This document shows positions 1 to 8,455 of a stretch of 64,000 nt of DNA, one piece after another; the stretch's first letter is position 1; every line of letters begins with the position of its first letter. Both the position numbers and the translations under genes were made by a program. The notes under the pieces were generated by a model. That model was not told the DNA's origin. It saw nothing but the letters and a program-made list of their open reading frames with translations, and did not search any database. Source of the DNA: Actinophytocola oryzae (GTDB lineage Bacteria; Actinomycetota; Actinomycetes; Mycobacteriales; Pseudonocardiaceae); the NCBI RefSeq assembly GCF_004364325.1, contig NZ_SOCP01000002.1:781799-845798 (forward strand), in the 5' to 3' direction.

Positions 1-1128
1 CGCGACGACATCGCCGAGTCGCTGACCTACCAGACGCGGCCGGAGACCGACTCGGGCGGTGGCGGCGGCGAGACCTGCTCGACCTACAACCTGCTGAAGC
101 TCACCAGGAACCTGTTCTTCCACGACCCCGACCCGGCGTACATGGACTACTACGAACGAGGTCTCCTGAACCACATCCTCGGGTCCCGGCGCGACATCGA
201 CAGTGCCACCGGCCCGCAGGTGACCTACTTCGTGCCGGCACATCCCGGCGCCACCAGGGGTTTCGGCAACCTCGGTACCTGCTGCGGCGGCACCGGACTG
301 GAGAACCACACCAAGTACCAGGACTCGATCTACTTCCGCTCCTCCGCCGGTCGGACTCTGTACGTCAACCTCTACATCGCCTCGACGCTGAGCTGGGACG
401 GCTTCACCGTCACGCAGGAGACGGACTTCCCCCGCGAACAGAAGAGCACGCTGACGGTCGACGGCCGGGGCCGCCGCGAAATCAGGCTCCGGGTGCCCGG
501 CTGGGCCGGGAAGGGTTTCGCCGTGACGGTCAACGGCGTCCCCGTGCACGTGAAGGCCACACCCGGCACGTACCTCGCTCTGCGGCGGACGTGGTCGCCG
601 GGAGACCGGATCGAGGTCTCGATGCCGTTCGGCCTGCGGATCGAGCGGGCCGTCGACGACCCCGCGGTCCAGAGCCTGTTCTACGGTCCGCTGGTCCTCC
701 CCGCGCTGAACGACTCCCGAACCTGGCGAACGTTCTCCTTCTACCGGCACCTCAAGCTCGACGGCGACCTGGCCGCGGCGGTGAGCCCGTTGGGGCAGCC
801 GAACTTCTTCAGTACGCACGGCCACACGCTGCGCCCGCTGTACGTCGGCGTCGACGACGCGCACCACATCTACTTCAGGCGCCTGGAACCGACCGTCGTG
901 TTCGGCACGGCCGACGCCGGCGTGTCGAACGAGACCACCGACGAGGACGGGTTCTCGTTCCTCGACCGGGTCTGGGAAGCGGCCCCGTTCGCCGGCCACG
1001 ACCGGTTCGTCCGCCGGGTTCGCGAGGTGTCGGGGGAGTGGCAGGCACGCGGGCGGTTCACCCGTCGGGACCGCCATGCGGTGATCGCCGCCGCGGTCGA
1101 GGCCGAGGACAGCCTGCGTCCGTCATGA
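1..1128 (+). CDS. GH127 beta-L-arabinofuranosidase-like hydrolase (5' end outside window)
   Basis: The open frame runs in from the left edge, so only the C-terminal 375 residues are visible. The ETCSTYNLLKLTRNLF stretch near the edge and the CC pair in GTCCGGTG are hallmarks of family GH127 (DUF1680). In characterised members the Glu and Cys of ETC and the two later cysteines bind zinc, and one of the paired cysteines is the nucleophile. All four are present, so the enzyme should be active, probably releasing beta-linked L-arabinofuranose from plant or glycoprotein glycans. The stop overlaps the stop of the convergent P450 gene by 6 bp. Signal peptide and regulation cannot be judged because the start is missing. 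Confidence 0.88.
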   Translation, partial: RDDIAESLTYQTRPETDSGGGGGETCSTYNLLKLTRNLFFHDPDPAYMDYYERGLLNHILGSRRDIDSATGPQVTYFVPAHPGATRGFGNLGTCCGGTGLENHTKYQDSIYFRSSAGRTLYVNLYIASTLSWDGFTVTQETDFPREQKSTLTVDGRGRREIRLRVPGWAGKGFAVTVNGVPVHVKATPGTYLALRRTWSPGDRIEVSMPFGLRIERAVDDPAVQSLFYGPLVLPALNDSRTWRTFSFYRHLKLDGDLAAAVSPLGQPNFFSTHGHTLRPLYVGVDDAHHIYFRRLEPTVVFGTADAGVSNETTDEDGFSFLDRVWEAAPFAGHDRFVRRVREVSGEWQARGRFTRRDRHAVIAAAVEAEDSLRPS

Positions 1129-2304
1129 CGTCCTCGGCACCACCGTGTCCCACACCGCGTCGAGCACGCCGGGCAGCCGCAGCTTCCAGCCGTGCGGCGA
1201 CGGCCGCCAGCCGGGAGCGGGCCGCACGTCGGGCATCCGTTCCAGTAGCACGTCCAGCGCGGTGCACGCCACGGCGATGACGAGCGGGTGCGCCGGACAG
1301 TGGTGCGGGCCGGTGCCGAACGCGAGATGGGTGCGGGCGTCGCGGTGCACGTCGAACCGGTCCGGGTCGGTGAACACCGCCTCGTCGCGGTTGGCCGAGG
1401 CGATGGCCACCGCGATCGTGTCGTCCGCCGGTAGCTCCCGGCCGCCGAGCGTCACGGCACGCGTCGTGCGCCTGCCGAGCACGCCGACCGGGCCGCTCCA
1501 CCGCACCGCCTCGTGCACCGCGGCGCGGAGCAGCGACCGGTCGGCACGGACCGCGTCGAGCTGGTCGGGTGCCGACCACAGCGCCGCCAGCGTCCAGCCC
1601 GCCAGCCAGCCGGGCTCGACCACGCTCAGCGCGATGTGCTTGAGCACCGGCACCACGTCGGCGTCCGGCCGTGCGTGGCCGGGCGGCCGGTTGGCGTGCA
1701 GCAGGTGGGAGGTCACCGAGTCGTCCGGCTCGGCACGCAGCCGGTGGACGACCGAGGTCAGCGCGGCGTCGTCGGCCATCTCCTCGGCGGCGGTCGTGCG
1801 CAGCGACGGGTCGCGCCCGAAGTCGTTCGCGACCCTCGTGAGCACGTTTCCCCAGCGGCGCAACGCGTCGGTGCCGACACCGGTGTCGAGCCCGAGCATC
1901 GCGGTGACCGCGGTGGCCGTGAGCGGCTCGAAGTAGTCCGAGGCGAGGTCGGCGCCGCCGGACGGGAGCAGCTCGTCGGCGACCTTGTACGCGACCGGGC
2001 GGGCGGTGCTGTCGACGAAGGCGTTCATCCGGTGGGGACCGAAGTCGTGTCCGAACGCCTCGCGCACGTCGTCGTGGGACCTGCCCTCCCGCATCAGCAG
2101 CGGTGTGCCACCGCACAGGTCGAGCATCGGCGACCCTGGCTGGTCGGTGGTGAAACGCTCCACGTCCGTCAGGACCGTGTGCACGTCGTCCCAGCCGGTG
2201 ACCAGCCACTGCCGAGCCTCCGGTACCCAGGCGACCGGTTCCTCGCCACGCAGCCGCGCGTAGACGGGATAGGGGTCGGTCTCCAGCTCCGAGATGGTGA
2301 GCAC
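1123..2304 (-). CDS. Cytochrome P450 with atypical I-helix
   Basis: A 393-residue soluble bacterial P450. The heme loop FGTGPHHCPAHPL holds the cysteine ligand, and an EAVR tetrad supplies ExxR. The I-helix, which normally carries an acid/alcohol pair for O2 activation (AGxE/DT), reads VVEPGWLAGWT here, with no acid-threonine pair in the usual place. This may mean substrate-assisted or non-standard chemistry. The start codon lies 4 bp after the glutamate decarboxylase stop on the same strand, so the two are almost certainly co-transcribed with the P450 second. The substrate is unknown; an amine or amino-acid-derived compound is a guess from the partner gene. Confidence 0.9.
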   Translation of the reverse strand: MLTISELETDPYPVYARLRGEEPVAWVPEARQWLVTGWDDVHTVLTDVERFTTDQPGSPMLDLCGGTPLLMREGRSHDDVREAFGHDFGPHRMNAFVDSTARPVAYKVADELLPSGGADLASDYFEPLTATAVTAMLGLDTGVGTDALRRWGNVLTRVANDFGRDPSLRTTAAEEMADDAALTSVVHRLRAEPDDSVTSHLLHANRPPGHARPDADVVPVLKHIALSVVEPGWLAGWTLAALWSAPDQLDAVRADRSLLRAAVHEAVRWSGPVGVLGRRTTRAVTLGGRELPADDTIAVAIASANRDEAVFTDPDRFDVHRDARTHLAFGTGPHHCPAHPLVIAVACTALDVLLERMPDVRPAPGWRPSPHGWKLRLPGVLDAVWDTVVPRTS

Positions 2305-2308
2305 GGGG

Positions 2309-3682
2309 TCAGTCGGCGAACGACAGCACGGCCGCCGCCTTCGGCAGGGGGAACGGGTGGTCCGCCAGCCGGTTGGTGTGCTTGACGAGGCTCTCGAGGA
2401 ACCGCGTCGCGAGGTCGAGCGTGAACCCCTGCCTGCACACCACGCGCATCACGTCGACGTGCTCGAGGTTGGGCGGCAGGCTGTAGGCGGGCACGTGCCA
2501 GCCGTCGCTCTTGAGCGCCTCGGACAGGTGGTACACGGTGAAACCGAGCGTCTCCGGCTCGTGCAGGCGCATCGCCACCACGGGCAGGTCCTCGCCGTCG
2601 CTGATGATCTCGAACGGTCCGATGGCCGCGATGCCCTTCGCGAGGTACCTGGCGACCTCCTGGCAGCGCTGCGCGATCAGCTGGTAGCCGGCGACCCCGT
2701 TGCGCAGGAACTGGTAGTACTGGGCGATCACGCCGGAGGCGGGCCGGGAGAAGTTCAGGGTGAACGTGGGGTGGTGGCCGCCGAGCACGTTGCAGTCGAA
2801 GATGAGCGACTTCGGCAGGTACTCGGGGTCGCGCCACAGGCACCAGCCGCCGCCGGGGTAGACGAGGCCGAACTTGTGGCCGGACGCGTTGATCGACACC
2901 ACCCTCGGCAGCGCGAAGTCCCACGCGAAGTCCACGTCGAGGAACGGCGCGACGAACCCGCCGCTCGCCGCGTCGACGTGCAGCGGCACGTCCACGCCGC
3001 GGTCGGCCGCCACACCGTCGAGCGCCGCCGCGATGTCCGCGATCGGGTCGTAGCGCCCGTCCTGTGTGCTGCCGAGCACCGCGACGACGCCGATCGTGTT
3101 CTCGTCCACCACCTCCGCGGTCAGCGCCGGGTCCAGGATCGTGCGGCCCTCCGCGAGCGGCACCATCCGCGCCTCCACGTCCCAGTAGTTGCAGAACTTC
3201 GGCCAGCAGACGTGGACGTGCGTGCCGAACACCATGTTGGGCCTGCCCGTGCCGCCACGTTCCCGCCAGCGGCGCAACATGGCGAGACCGGCGAGCATCG
3301 CGGCCTCCGAGCTGCCGCTCGTGGAGCACCCGATGAACTTGCCGTCGTCGTCGTGCCACAGGTCCGCGAGCGCGTTGATGCACTCCTGCTCGATGAGGGA
3401 GCTCGCCGGGTACTCCTCCCGGTTCATCAGGTTGATCGCCGCGGTCTCCGCGTAGATCTGTTCCAGCTCCGGCTCGGCGGCCGTGGTGCAGAAGGTGGCG
3501 AGGTTGAGCGCAGCGCGGCCGTCGAGCAACAGCCGGGACCGCACGATGCCCGCCGCGACACCGGCGGGCATGGGGTTCTCGGGGAGCCGTCCTTTCGGGA
3601 CGACGTCCTCGTTGATCCGCTGTGCGAACACCGGGGCGATCTGCAGGTCCTGCTCGTCGGTGATCACGCGCTGCAAGCTCAT
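2309..3682 (-). CDS. gadB: Glutamate decarboxylase (PLP-dependent)
   Basis: A 457-residue group II PLP decarboxylase predicted to convert L-glutamate to GABA and CO2 in the cytoplasm. The lysine that binds PLP is in SINASGHKFGLVYPGGGW. HVDAASGGFVAPF carries the aspartate that pairs with the pyridine nitrogen, and CSTSGSSEAAMLAG is the phosphate-binding segment. Length matches E. coli GadB (466). The start at 3682 has a GAGGT ribosome site a few bases upstream; a longer frame to 3952 looks non-coding. It is the first gene of a two-gene operon with the P450. No GadC-type antiporter is in the window, so a role in acid resistance is not supported here. Other L-amino-acid decarboxylases of the fold are possible. 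Confidence 0.9.
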   Translation of the reverse strand: MSLQRVITDEQDLQIAPVFAQRINEDVVPKGRLPENPMPAGVAAGIVRSRLLLDGRAALNLATFCTTAAEPELEQIYAETAAINLMNREEYPASSLIEQECINALADLWHDDDGKFIGCSTSGSSEAAMLAGLAMLRRWRERGGTGRPNMVFGTHVHVCWPKFCNYWDVEARMVPLAEGRTILDPALTAEVVDENTIGVVAVLGSTQDGRYDPIADIAAALDGVAADRGVDVPLHVDAASGGFVAPFLDVDFAWDFALPRVVSINASGHKFGLVYPGGGWCLWRDPEYLPKSLIFDCNVLGGHHPTFTLNFSRPASGVIAQYYQFLRNGVAGYQLIAQRCQEVARYLAKGIAAIGPFEIISDGEDLPVVAMRLHEPETLGFTVYHLSEALKSDGWHVPAYSLPPNLEHVDVMRVVCRQGFTLDLATRFLESLVKHTNRLADHPFPLPKAAAVLSFAD

Positions 3683-4007
3683 GGCGACCTCATGTATTCT
3701 TTGACGCATCGGAAAAGGACGTGTGGAAACGGAACAAAGGGCTGTCGCCACAATTGGCCGTCGGCCCAGGCCGAAAGCAGGGTTCGGTGCGCGCGTACCG
3801 GATTTGTTCGTCCTCTGAATGATGCCAGTCCGTGTGTCGGCGAGGGAACGTCGTCGCTGGCTGATGACCCGAACGGGTCGACCGAAGTCTCCACTGGCCG
3901 ATTTGCCTTTACGCAGCGTTCGGTCGCCCGGTTTTCTCGCGACGGATTTCACGAACGAGCCACCCTCGGTCAGGGGCTTTCGGGCAAACGGTCACCCCGA
4001 ACGCACT
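3683..4007. other. Non-coding region upstream of glutamate decarboxylase
   Basis: About 325 bp with lower G+C than its surroundings and no reading frame that looks protein-like on either strand. It must hold the promoter for the decarboxylase-P450 operon reading left. I see no convincing operator. Confidence 0.5.
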
Positions 4008-4050
4008 GAAGGCGTCCTCCGGTGCGGTGGACGCACTGGAGGACGCCTTC
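4008..4050. terminator. Long hairpin between convergent units (repeat family copy A)
   Basis: Left arm GAAGGCGTCCTCCGGTGCG (4008-4026) pairs with 4032-4050 at 18 of 19 positions around a 5-nt loop. It sits 15 bp past the stop of the small reverse-strand gene at 4066 and probably terminates it. The same core recurs at 36545-36599 and in part at 55649-55678. Confidence 0.7.
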
Positions 4051-4065
4051 GGGCGCCGTGGTTCG

Positions 4066-4506
4066 TCAGGCGGTGGCGAGCTGGTCGCGCACCGCCGTGA
4101 AGGCCTCGTACTCGTCCTTCTGGTCGACCGGCAGCTGGTAGGCGGCGGCCATCAGCTTCGGCACCGACGGGATCACCGTCAGGCGGAAGGTCCGCCCGTC
4201 CGTCGTCTTGATCACGAAGCGGCCCTGGAGGTCACGCTTCTTGACCGAGGCCAGGTTCTCGTTCGTGATGGTCAGCGGCGTGCCCGCGGTGATCGAGCCC
4301 TTGTCCTCGTCGACCGGCACGATCACGAGGTCCGTCCGCCCCGGCCGGAACCCCACGACGAAGTTGCTGACCGTGGTGCTGCGGAAGACGATGTAGTTCT
4401 TCTGCCTGATCTCGCTGGCGTACACCTTGGTGTAGCTCGTGCCGTTCTCGACCACGGAATCGAAGGCGGCGTGCATACCCGCCTTCAGCTCTTCTTTGCT
4501 CGGCAC
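4066..4506 (-). CDS. Conserved hypothetical protein, 146 aa
   Basis: A small soluble, charged protein with no signal peptide or membrane segment. I do not recognise a characterised family. It is alpha-helical at both ends (KEELKAGMHAAFDSVV at the start, KDEYEAFTAVRDQLATA at the end) with a beta-rich middle. The GTG at 4506 is preferred because GGGAGGAG lies 6 nt upstream; an in-frame ATG at 4542 has no such site. It stands alone, divergent from the CAP gene and followed by a strong hairpin. Confidence 0.6.
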   Translation of the reverse strand: MPSKEELKAGMHAAFDSVVENGTSYTKVYASEIRQKNYIVFRSTTVSNFVVGFRPGRTDLVIVPVDEDKGSITAGTPLTITNENLASVKKRDLQGRFVIKTTDGRTFRLTVIPSVPKLMAAAYQLPVDQKDEYEAFTAVRDQLATA

Positions 4507-4625
4507 TGCCGCTCCTCCCGGACCTGCTCGACATGTGAGCAAGTTTCATGTAGGCGTGCACCGTACAACCCTGCCCGCGCAGCGGTTCACCGGGTTGGGG
4601 AAAACCCGACCGTCGGGGTGACACG

Positions 4626-4642
4626 GTGACAGTCGGTGTCAC
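4626..4642. promoter_or_regulatory. GTGACA-N5-TGTCAC inverted repeat
   Basis: Perfect 6-bp arms around GTCGG lie in the 235-bp gap between two divergent genes (starts 4506 and 4742), a position that suits an operator. An overlapping GTGACAC at 4618-4624 gives a third half-site. The regulator is unknown. Confidence 0.35.
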
Positions 4643-4741
4643 GCGCGTACCTCGATGGTTTGACATCCGCGTCGGCGGTGCTGAGGACACGGCCGGCCCG
4701 GGTATGACACCTCCAGTCGAACCTGACAGCGGAGGCGAACC

Positions 4742-5203
4742 GTGAAGAGGACAACCACCATCGCCGTTGCGGCGGCACTGGGCCTGAGCGGCGTGACGGG
4801 TGTGGCCCGGGCGGCATCGAGCTACGGACAACAGGTCATCGCCCTGACCAACGACCAGCGCGCCGCGCACGGCTGTGGCCGCCTCGCGGCGAACAACGCG
4901 TTGGGCGCGGCGGCACGCGGCCACAGCGGCGACATGGCCCGGCACAGCTCCATGTCCCACGAGGGCACGGACGGCTCCGATCCCGGCGACCGGATCACCG
5001 GGGCCGGCTACCCGGCGACGGAGTGGGCCGAGAACGTGGCCTACGGCCAGTCGACGCCGAAGGAGGTGGTCACCGCGTGGATGGACAGTCCCGGCCACCG
5101 GGCCAACATCCTCAACTGCGAACTCGCCGAGATCGGGGTCGGCCGCGCGGTGAACAACAAGGGCGTGGCGTACTGGACCCAGGACTTCGGCGCCAGGGGC
5201 TGA
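4742..5203 (+). CDS. Secreted CAP (SCP/PR-1) domain protein
   Basis: 153 residues with a typical Sec signal peptide (hydrophobic core about residues 6-20, AxA-type cleavage near 24) and one CAP domain. Family marks are the QRAAHGC start, HSGDMARHSSMSHEG with its histidine, the WAENVAYG helix and the SPGHRANILN motif, which carries the second conserved histidine. Bacterial CAP proteins are extracellular and mostly of unknown activity. The start is the GTG at 4742 with GGAGG 6 nt upstream. Monocistronic: a hairpin terminator follows 9 bp after the stop. Confidence 0.88.
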   Translation: MKRTTTIAVAAALGLSGVTGVARAASSYGQQVIALTNDQRAAHGCGRLAANNALGAAARGHSGDMARHSSMSHEGTDGSDPGDRITGAGYPATEWAENVAYGQSTPKEVVTAWMDSPGHRANILNCELAEIGVGRAVNNKGVAYWTQDFGARG

Positions 5204-5211
5204 TACGCGAA

Positions 5212-5240
5212 CGGCCCCCACCCGGCGAGGGTGGGGGCCG
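5212..5240. terminator. Bidirectional rho-independent-type hairpin
   Basis: The 12-bp perfect stem CGGCCCCCACCC / GGGTGGGGGCCG around a GGCGA loop lies between the convergent stops at 5203 and 5256. Its position suits termination of both genes. Confidence 0.8.
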
Positions 5241-5255
5241 CTGTTCACCGTTTCG

Positions 5256-6164
5256 TCAGGGCAGGTTCTCACACGCGATGCGGTCGTCGTCGCCGTCGAG
5301 CTGTGCGACGTCGCCGTAGTACGGGTAGTAGGTGTCGAACCACGCCTGCGCGTCGCTCTGGGTGGCGAAGTTCGTGCAGTCGACACTGTTGCCGGGGTTC
5401 GCGGGCTGTCGGATCTCCGGCACCGGGCGGCCTGCGCCGACCCACTCGGTGTAGCTGATGGCCCGGCTGAACGCGGCGCCCTCGTAGTAGATCGTCGGGC
5501 CGTTGCCGTACTTGTAGAACCGGTCGTTCACGATCCGCTGCACGACCTGCGGTGTCGGGAACGCCTCCGCGCTCCACTCCGCGTAGCCGATCGAGTAGCC
5601 GTCGCCGGTCGACAGGTTGGTGATCCGCATGATGTTCGGCGCCCACGACAGCTTCATGAAGCCCTGGGTGGACCGCCACTCGTAGCCGCGGAAGCCGGAG
5701 GCGGCCCACTCGGCGTAGGTGAGCTTGTGCTTCACCCCGTCCTCGCCCTGGACGAAGATCTCACCCGAGGTGCCCCACTGGTAGTAGGAGCTGCCCGCGA
5801 TCCAGCCCGCCGTGCGCGGCACGGGGCTCCCGGACGCGTGCCACTGGGCCTCGGTGAGCCGGTCCCAGTCCCACGTCGACTCCGGGTCCCCCCAGAAGGT
5901 GACGGCGTAGACGGTGGGGGACCACGCGTACTTGACGTAGTCCGTCGGCGAGGCCAACGGCTCGGGGAAGCCTGCCCCGGCCCACTCCTCGAAGCCGACC
6001 GCGCGGGCGATGCCGCCGTCGACGTGCCAGATCGTCGCGTCGAACGGCTGCTTGTAGTAGCCGTCGCTCACGGCCGCGTTCGCGGGGGCCGCCACGGCGA
6101 CGGCCGTGCCCAGTGCGACCGCCGCGCCTGCCAGCGCGGCGGCCACCCGTGTGATCGTGTTCAA
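5256..6164 (-). CDS. Secreted five-repeat protein with C-terminal Excalibur domain
   Basis: An exported 302-residue protein. After a signal peptide ending near PANA come five imperfect repeats of about 45 residues. Their closing motifs are FEEWAGAGFPEP, TEAQWHASGSPVP, YAEWAASGF, YAEWSAEAFPTP and YTEWVGAGRPVP. The last 45 residues are an Excalibur calcium-binding domain (NFATQSDAQAWFDTY, then DGDDDRIACENL). Function is unknown; cell-wall association is likely by analogy with other Excalibur proteins. The start chosen is a TTG at 6164 with AAAGG 8 nt upstream, giving a clean signal peptide. An ATG at 6218 in frame lacks a ribosome site. Confidence 0.75.
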   Translation of the reverse strand: MNTITRVAAALAGAAVALGTAVAVAAPANAAVSDGYYKQPFDATIWHVDGGIARAVGFEEWAGAGFPEPLASPTDYVKYAWSPTVYAVTFWGDPESTWDWDRLTEAQWHASGSPVPRTAGWIAGSSYYQWGTSGEIFVQGEDGVKHKLTYAEWAASGFRGYEWRSTQGFMKLSWAPNIMRITNLSTGDGYSIGYAEWSAEAFPTPQVVQRIVNDRFYKYGNGPTIYYEGAAFSRAISYTEWVGAGRPVPEIRQPANPGNSVDCTNFATQSDAQAWFDTYYPYYGDVAQLDGDDDRIACENLP

Positions 6165-6262
6165 ATATCTCGCCTTTCGTCCCGCCCCGAACCTGGTGTG
6201 CGGTGGGACCTTCGGCATTCCGCGTCGGTTGGTTACGGGCGGAAGCCGGAATACAGGCGCGA

Positions 6263-6280
6263 TTAACTCGATCGAGTTAA
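6263..6280. promoter_or_regulatory. 18-bp perfect palindrome TTAACTCGATCGAGTTAA
   Basis: It lies 5 bp past the phospholipase D stop and about 100 bp upstream of the repeat/Excalibur gene, both reading left. AT-rich arms in this GC-rich genome and full symmetry suggest an operator (TetR-type dimensions). A weak terminator for the phospholipase is the alternative. Confidence 0.45.
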
Positions 6281-6284
6281 GAAC

Positions 6285-7748
6285 CTATCCGTCGACCAGC
6301 AGCCCGCGCAGTGGTCCCTGCAGCCGGCCCGCCCGCCGGGACACGCCGGGAAGCAGCGTCAACCGGTGGGTGCGGGGCTCGCCGCGCCGGTCGAGGGCGG
6401 CCTGTTCCTCCGCGATCGGGCGCCACAGTCCGTCCACGATGTCCGTCGGGTCGCCGTCGAGCTCGGCGGCGGGCGTACGCAGGTGCTCCGACCACAGGCG
6501 CTGCCGCGTGGCACGGATCAGGGCGCGGTCGTCGGTCGCCACGTTGACCTCGGTGTCGTTGAACAGCGAGTGCTCGTTGAGGTTGGCCGAGCCGATCGTC
6601 ATCCACTCGTCGTCCACGATGCCGAGCTTGGCGTGCACGTACACCGGCGCCGACTCGTCGCCGTCGTGGGTGCTGACCGTCGTCGCGACCAGCCGGTTCT
6701 TGCCGTCGTCCGCGTCGAGCAGGCGGCCGAGCTGGCCCCGGGTGGTGTCCGCGCCGTTGCTCGGCTTGCGTGGCAGCAGCAGGACCATGCGGAACCGGTC
6801 GTCCGGCGGGTCGCACAGCTTGTCGATCAGCAGCTCGGCGATCTCCGGCGACCACAGGAACTGGTTCTCCAGGTAGACCAGCCGCCGCGCGGACCGCAGC
6901 GCGCGCAGGTAGGCGTCGAGGATGGTGAACTCGCCCTTCGGTGCGAAGCCGTAGGTCTTGTCCGGCACCGTCCGCAGGAACTGCACCCTCGTGTCGCCCG
7001 CCTTCGCCTGCTGCGGGGGCTCGGGCAGGTCCTCACCGGCGACCTCGCTCCAGCGGTGGGCGAAGTGCCCGGCGACGTCCGCGACCACCGGGCCGCGCAG
7101 CCTGGTCATGAGGTCGTGCCAGCCGATCGGCCGGTTCGGCGGGTGCTCGGAGCTGTCGTGCCGGTCACCCTCCAGCGCGGTGAAGTCCAAGCCGCCGACG
7201 AACGCCACCTCGTCGTCGACGATCACCAGCTTCTCGTGGTGGCAGTGCATGGTGCGTTCCCGCGCGTCGAGCACGCACCGCACGCCCGTGTTCTCCGTGA
7301 ACTTCTTCTGCTGCGCCTTCACCAGCCCCCGGGTGGGCTGGAACGCGGGCATCGGCGGCCCGGCCCACAGCAGCAGCCGCACGTCGACACCGCGTTGCGC
7401 GGTCACCGCGAGCAGGTCCCGCAGCGTCGGCGCGTCGGGCTCCCTCGTCAGCCGGAAGTCCGGGCTCGCGTGCCAGTTCGCGATGTGCACGTGGGAGCGT
7501 GCGTTCCGGATGGCCTCCTGGATCGTGGGCAGGGCCTCCTCGCCGTCGACCAGGACCTTCAGCTCGTTGCCCTCCCGCACCGGCCCGCGCCCGCCGAACC
7601 GGTCCTCGGTCCCGGTGGTGAGCACGTCACCCCACCCCAGCTGCCGCAGCCTGCGCACGTGGTGTGTGCGCAGGACGTGCTCGATGCCGTCCCCGATGCG
7701 TTCGTCCGTCTTGTCCAGCAAGGTGCGAAAAGGGCTCACACCCTCCAT
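6285..7748 (-). CDS. Phospholipase D superfamily protein (cardiolipin-synthase-like)
   Basis: About 487 residues with two HKD catalytic motifs: HCHHEKLVIVDD near residue 170 and VHAKLGIVDDEWMTIGSAN near 372. These mark the PLD phosphatidyl-transfer/hydrolysis superfamily. No membrane anchor is evident at the N-terminus, unlike classical cardiolipin synthases, so it may be a cytoplasmic or peripherally bound phospholipase or ClsB-like enzyme. The ATG at 7748 is preferred over 7841, because the earlier frame runs into the divergent LUD promoter. Substrate specificity cannot be read from sequence. Confidence 0.85.
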   Translation of the reverse strand: MEGVSPFRTLLDKTDERIGDGIEHVLRTHHVRRLRQLGWGDVLTTGTEDRFGGRGPVREGNELKVLVDGEEALPTIQEAIRNARSHVHIANWHASPDFRLTREPDAPTLRDLLAVTAQRGVDVRLLLWAGPPMPAFQPTRGLVKAQQKKFTENTGVRCVLDARERTMHCHHEKLVIVDDEVAFVGGLDFTALEGDRHDSSEHPPNRPIGWHDLMTRLRGPVVADVAGHFAHRWSEVAGEDLPEPPQQAKAGDTRVQFLRTVPDKTYGFAPKGEFTILDAYLRALRSARRLVYLENQFLWSPEIAELLIDKLCDPPDDRFRMVLLLPRKPSNGADTTRGQLGRLLDADDGKNRLVATTVSTHDGDESAPVYVHAKLGIVDDEWMTIGSANLNEHSLFNDTEVNVATDDRALIRATRQRLWSEHLRTPAAELDGDPTDIVDGLWRPIAEEQAALDRRGEPRTHRLTLLPGVSRRAGRLQGPLRGLLVDG

Positions 7749-7825
7749 GGCACTACAGATCGGGCCGGTTCGCTCAACGGAGGGGCTCGACCTGACATCC
7801 CGCGAGGTCACGTCGTCGTACTGGC

Positions 7826-8452
7826 ATGACCATCCGGACATCGACCTCGTTCACCAGCCCGGCGTCCGCACCGCGCCTCGAGCGGACGGCGGACGCGCTG
7901 GCCGCGAACGGGTTCACCGTCGAGATCCTCGACGACGCCGAGGCGGCACGCACCCGCGTCCGCGACCTGATCCCCGTCGGTGCGGGCGTGTTCACCTCGG
8001 CCAGCGAGACGCTGCGCCTGTCGGGCATCGAGGAGGACATCAACGCGAGCGGCCGGTACCAGGCGCTCAGGCCCCGGCTCCTCGCCATGGACCGCGTCGC
8101 CGCCGCCGACGACATCCGGCGGCTGCTCGCCGGTCCGGACGTCGTCGTCGGCAGCGTCGCGGCGGTCACGGAGACCGGTTCGCTCGTGGTCGCGTCGGCC
8201 AGCGGGAGCCAGCTGCCCGCCTACGCCGGTGGCGCGGGCCAGGCGATCTGGGTCGTGGGAGCGCAGAAGGTCGTGCCCGACCTGGACAGCGCACTGCGCC
8301 GCGTCCACGAGCACGCCCTCCCACTGGAGTCTGCCCGCGCCCAGGTGGCCTACGGGCAGCCCAGTGCCGTCAACCGGCTCCTCGTCCTCAACGCGGAACC
8401 CCGTCCCGGGTCCCGCACGGTACTGCTGCTCCGCGAGGCCGTCGGGTTCTGA
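7826..8452 (+). CDS. LUD-domain protein (LutC/YkgG family)
   Basis: 208 residues, one LUD domain. Family features are the opening LAANGFTVEILDDAEAARTRVRDL, the GAGVFTSASETL turn and the VVVGSVAAVTETGSLVVASASG core, which matches the conserved glycine-rich segment of LutC. LutC is one of three proteins of the iron-sulfur L-lactate dehydrogenase, but lutA and lutB are absent here, so this is a stand-alone LUD protein of unknown role. It is divergent from the phospholipase D gene and convergent with the NlpC/P60 gene, 3 bp apart. Confidence 0.8.
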   Translation: MTIRTSTSFTSPASAPRLERTADALAANGFTVEILDDAEAARTRVRDLIPVGAGVFTSASETLRLSGIEEDINASGRYQALRPRLLAMDRVAAADDIRRLLAGPDVVVGSVAAVTETGSLVVASASGSQLPAYAGGAGQAIWVVGAQKVVPDLDSALRRVHEHALPLESARAQVAYGQPSAVNRLLVLNAEPRPGSRTVLLLREAVGF

Positions 8453-8455
8453 GAC

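Noticed and set aside
1058..2209. Second reverse frame across the P450
   Set aside because: Arg/Ala-rich frame with no P450 or other motif; the adjacent frame carries the heme loop.
3683..4009. Possible upstream extension of the glutamate decarboxylase to 3952
   Set aside because: The extra 90 residues lack homology-like character, and a good ribosome site precedes 3682.
7826..8452. LUD gene as part of a lactate-utilisation lutABC operon
   Set aside because: No iron-sulfur lutA or lutB homolog flanks it.
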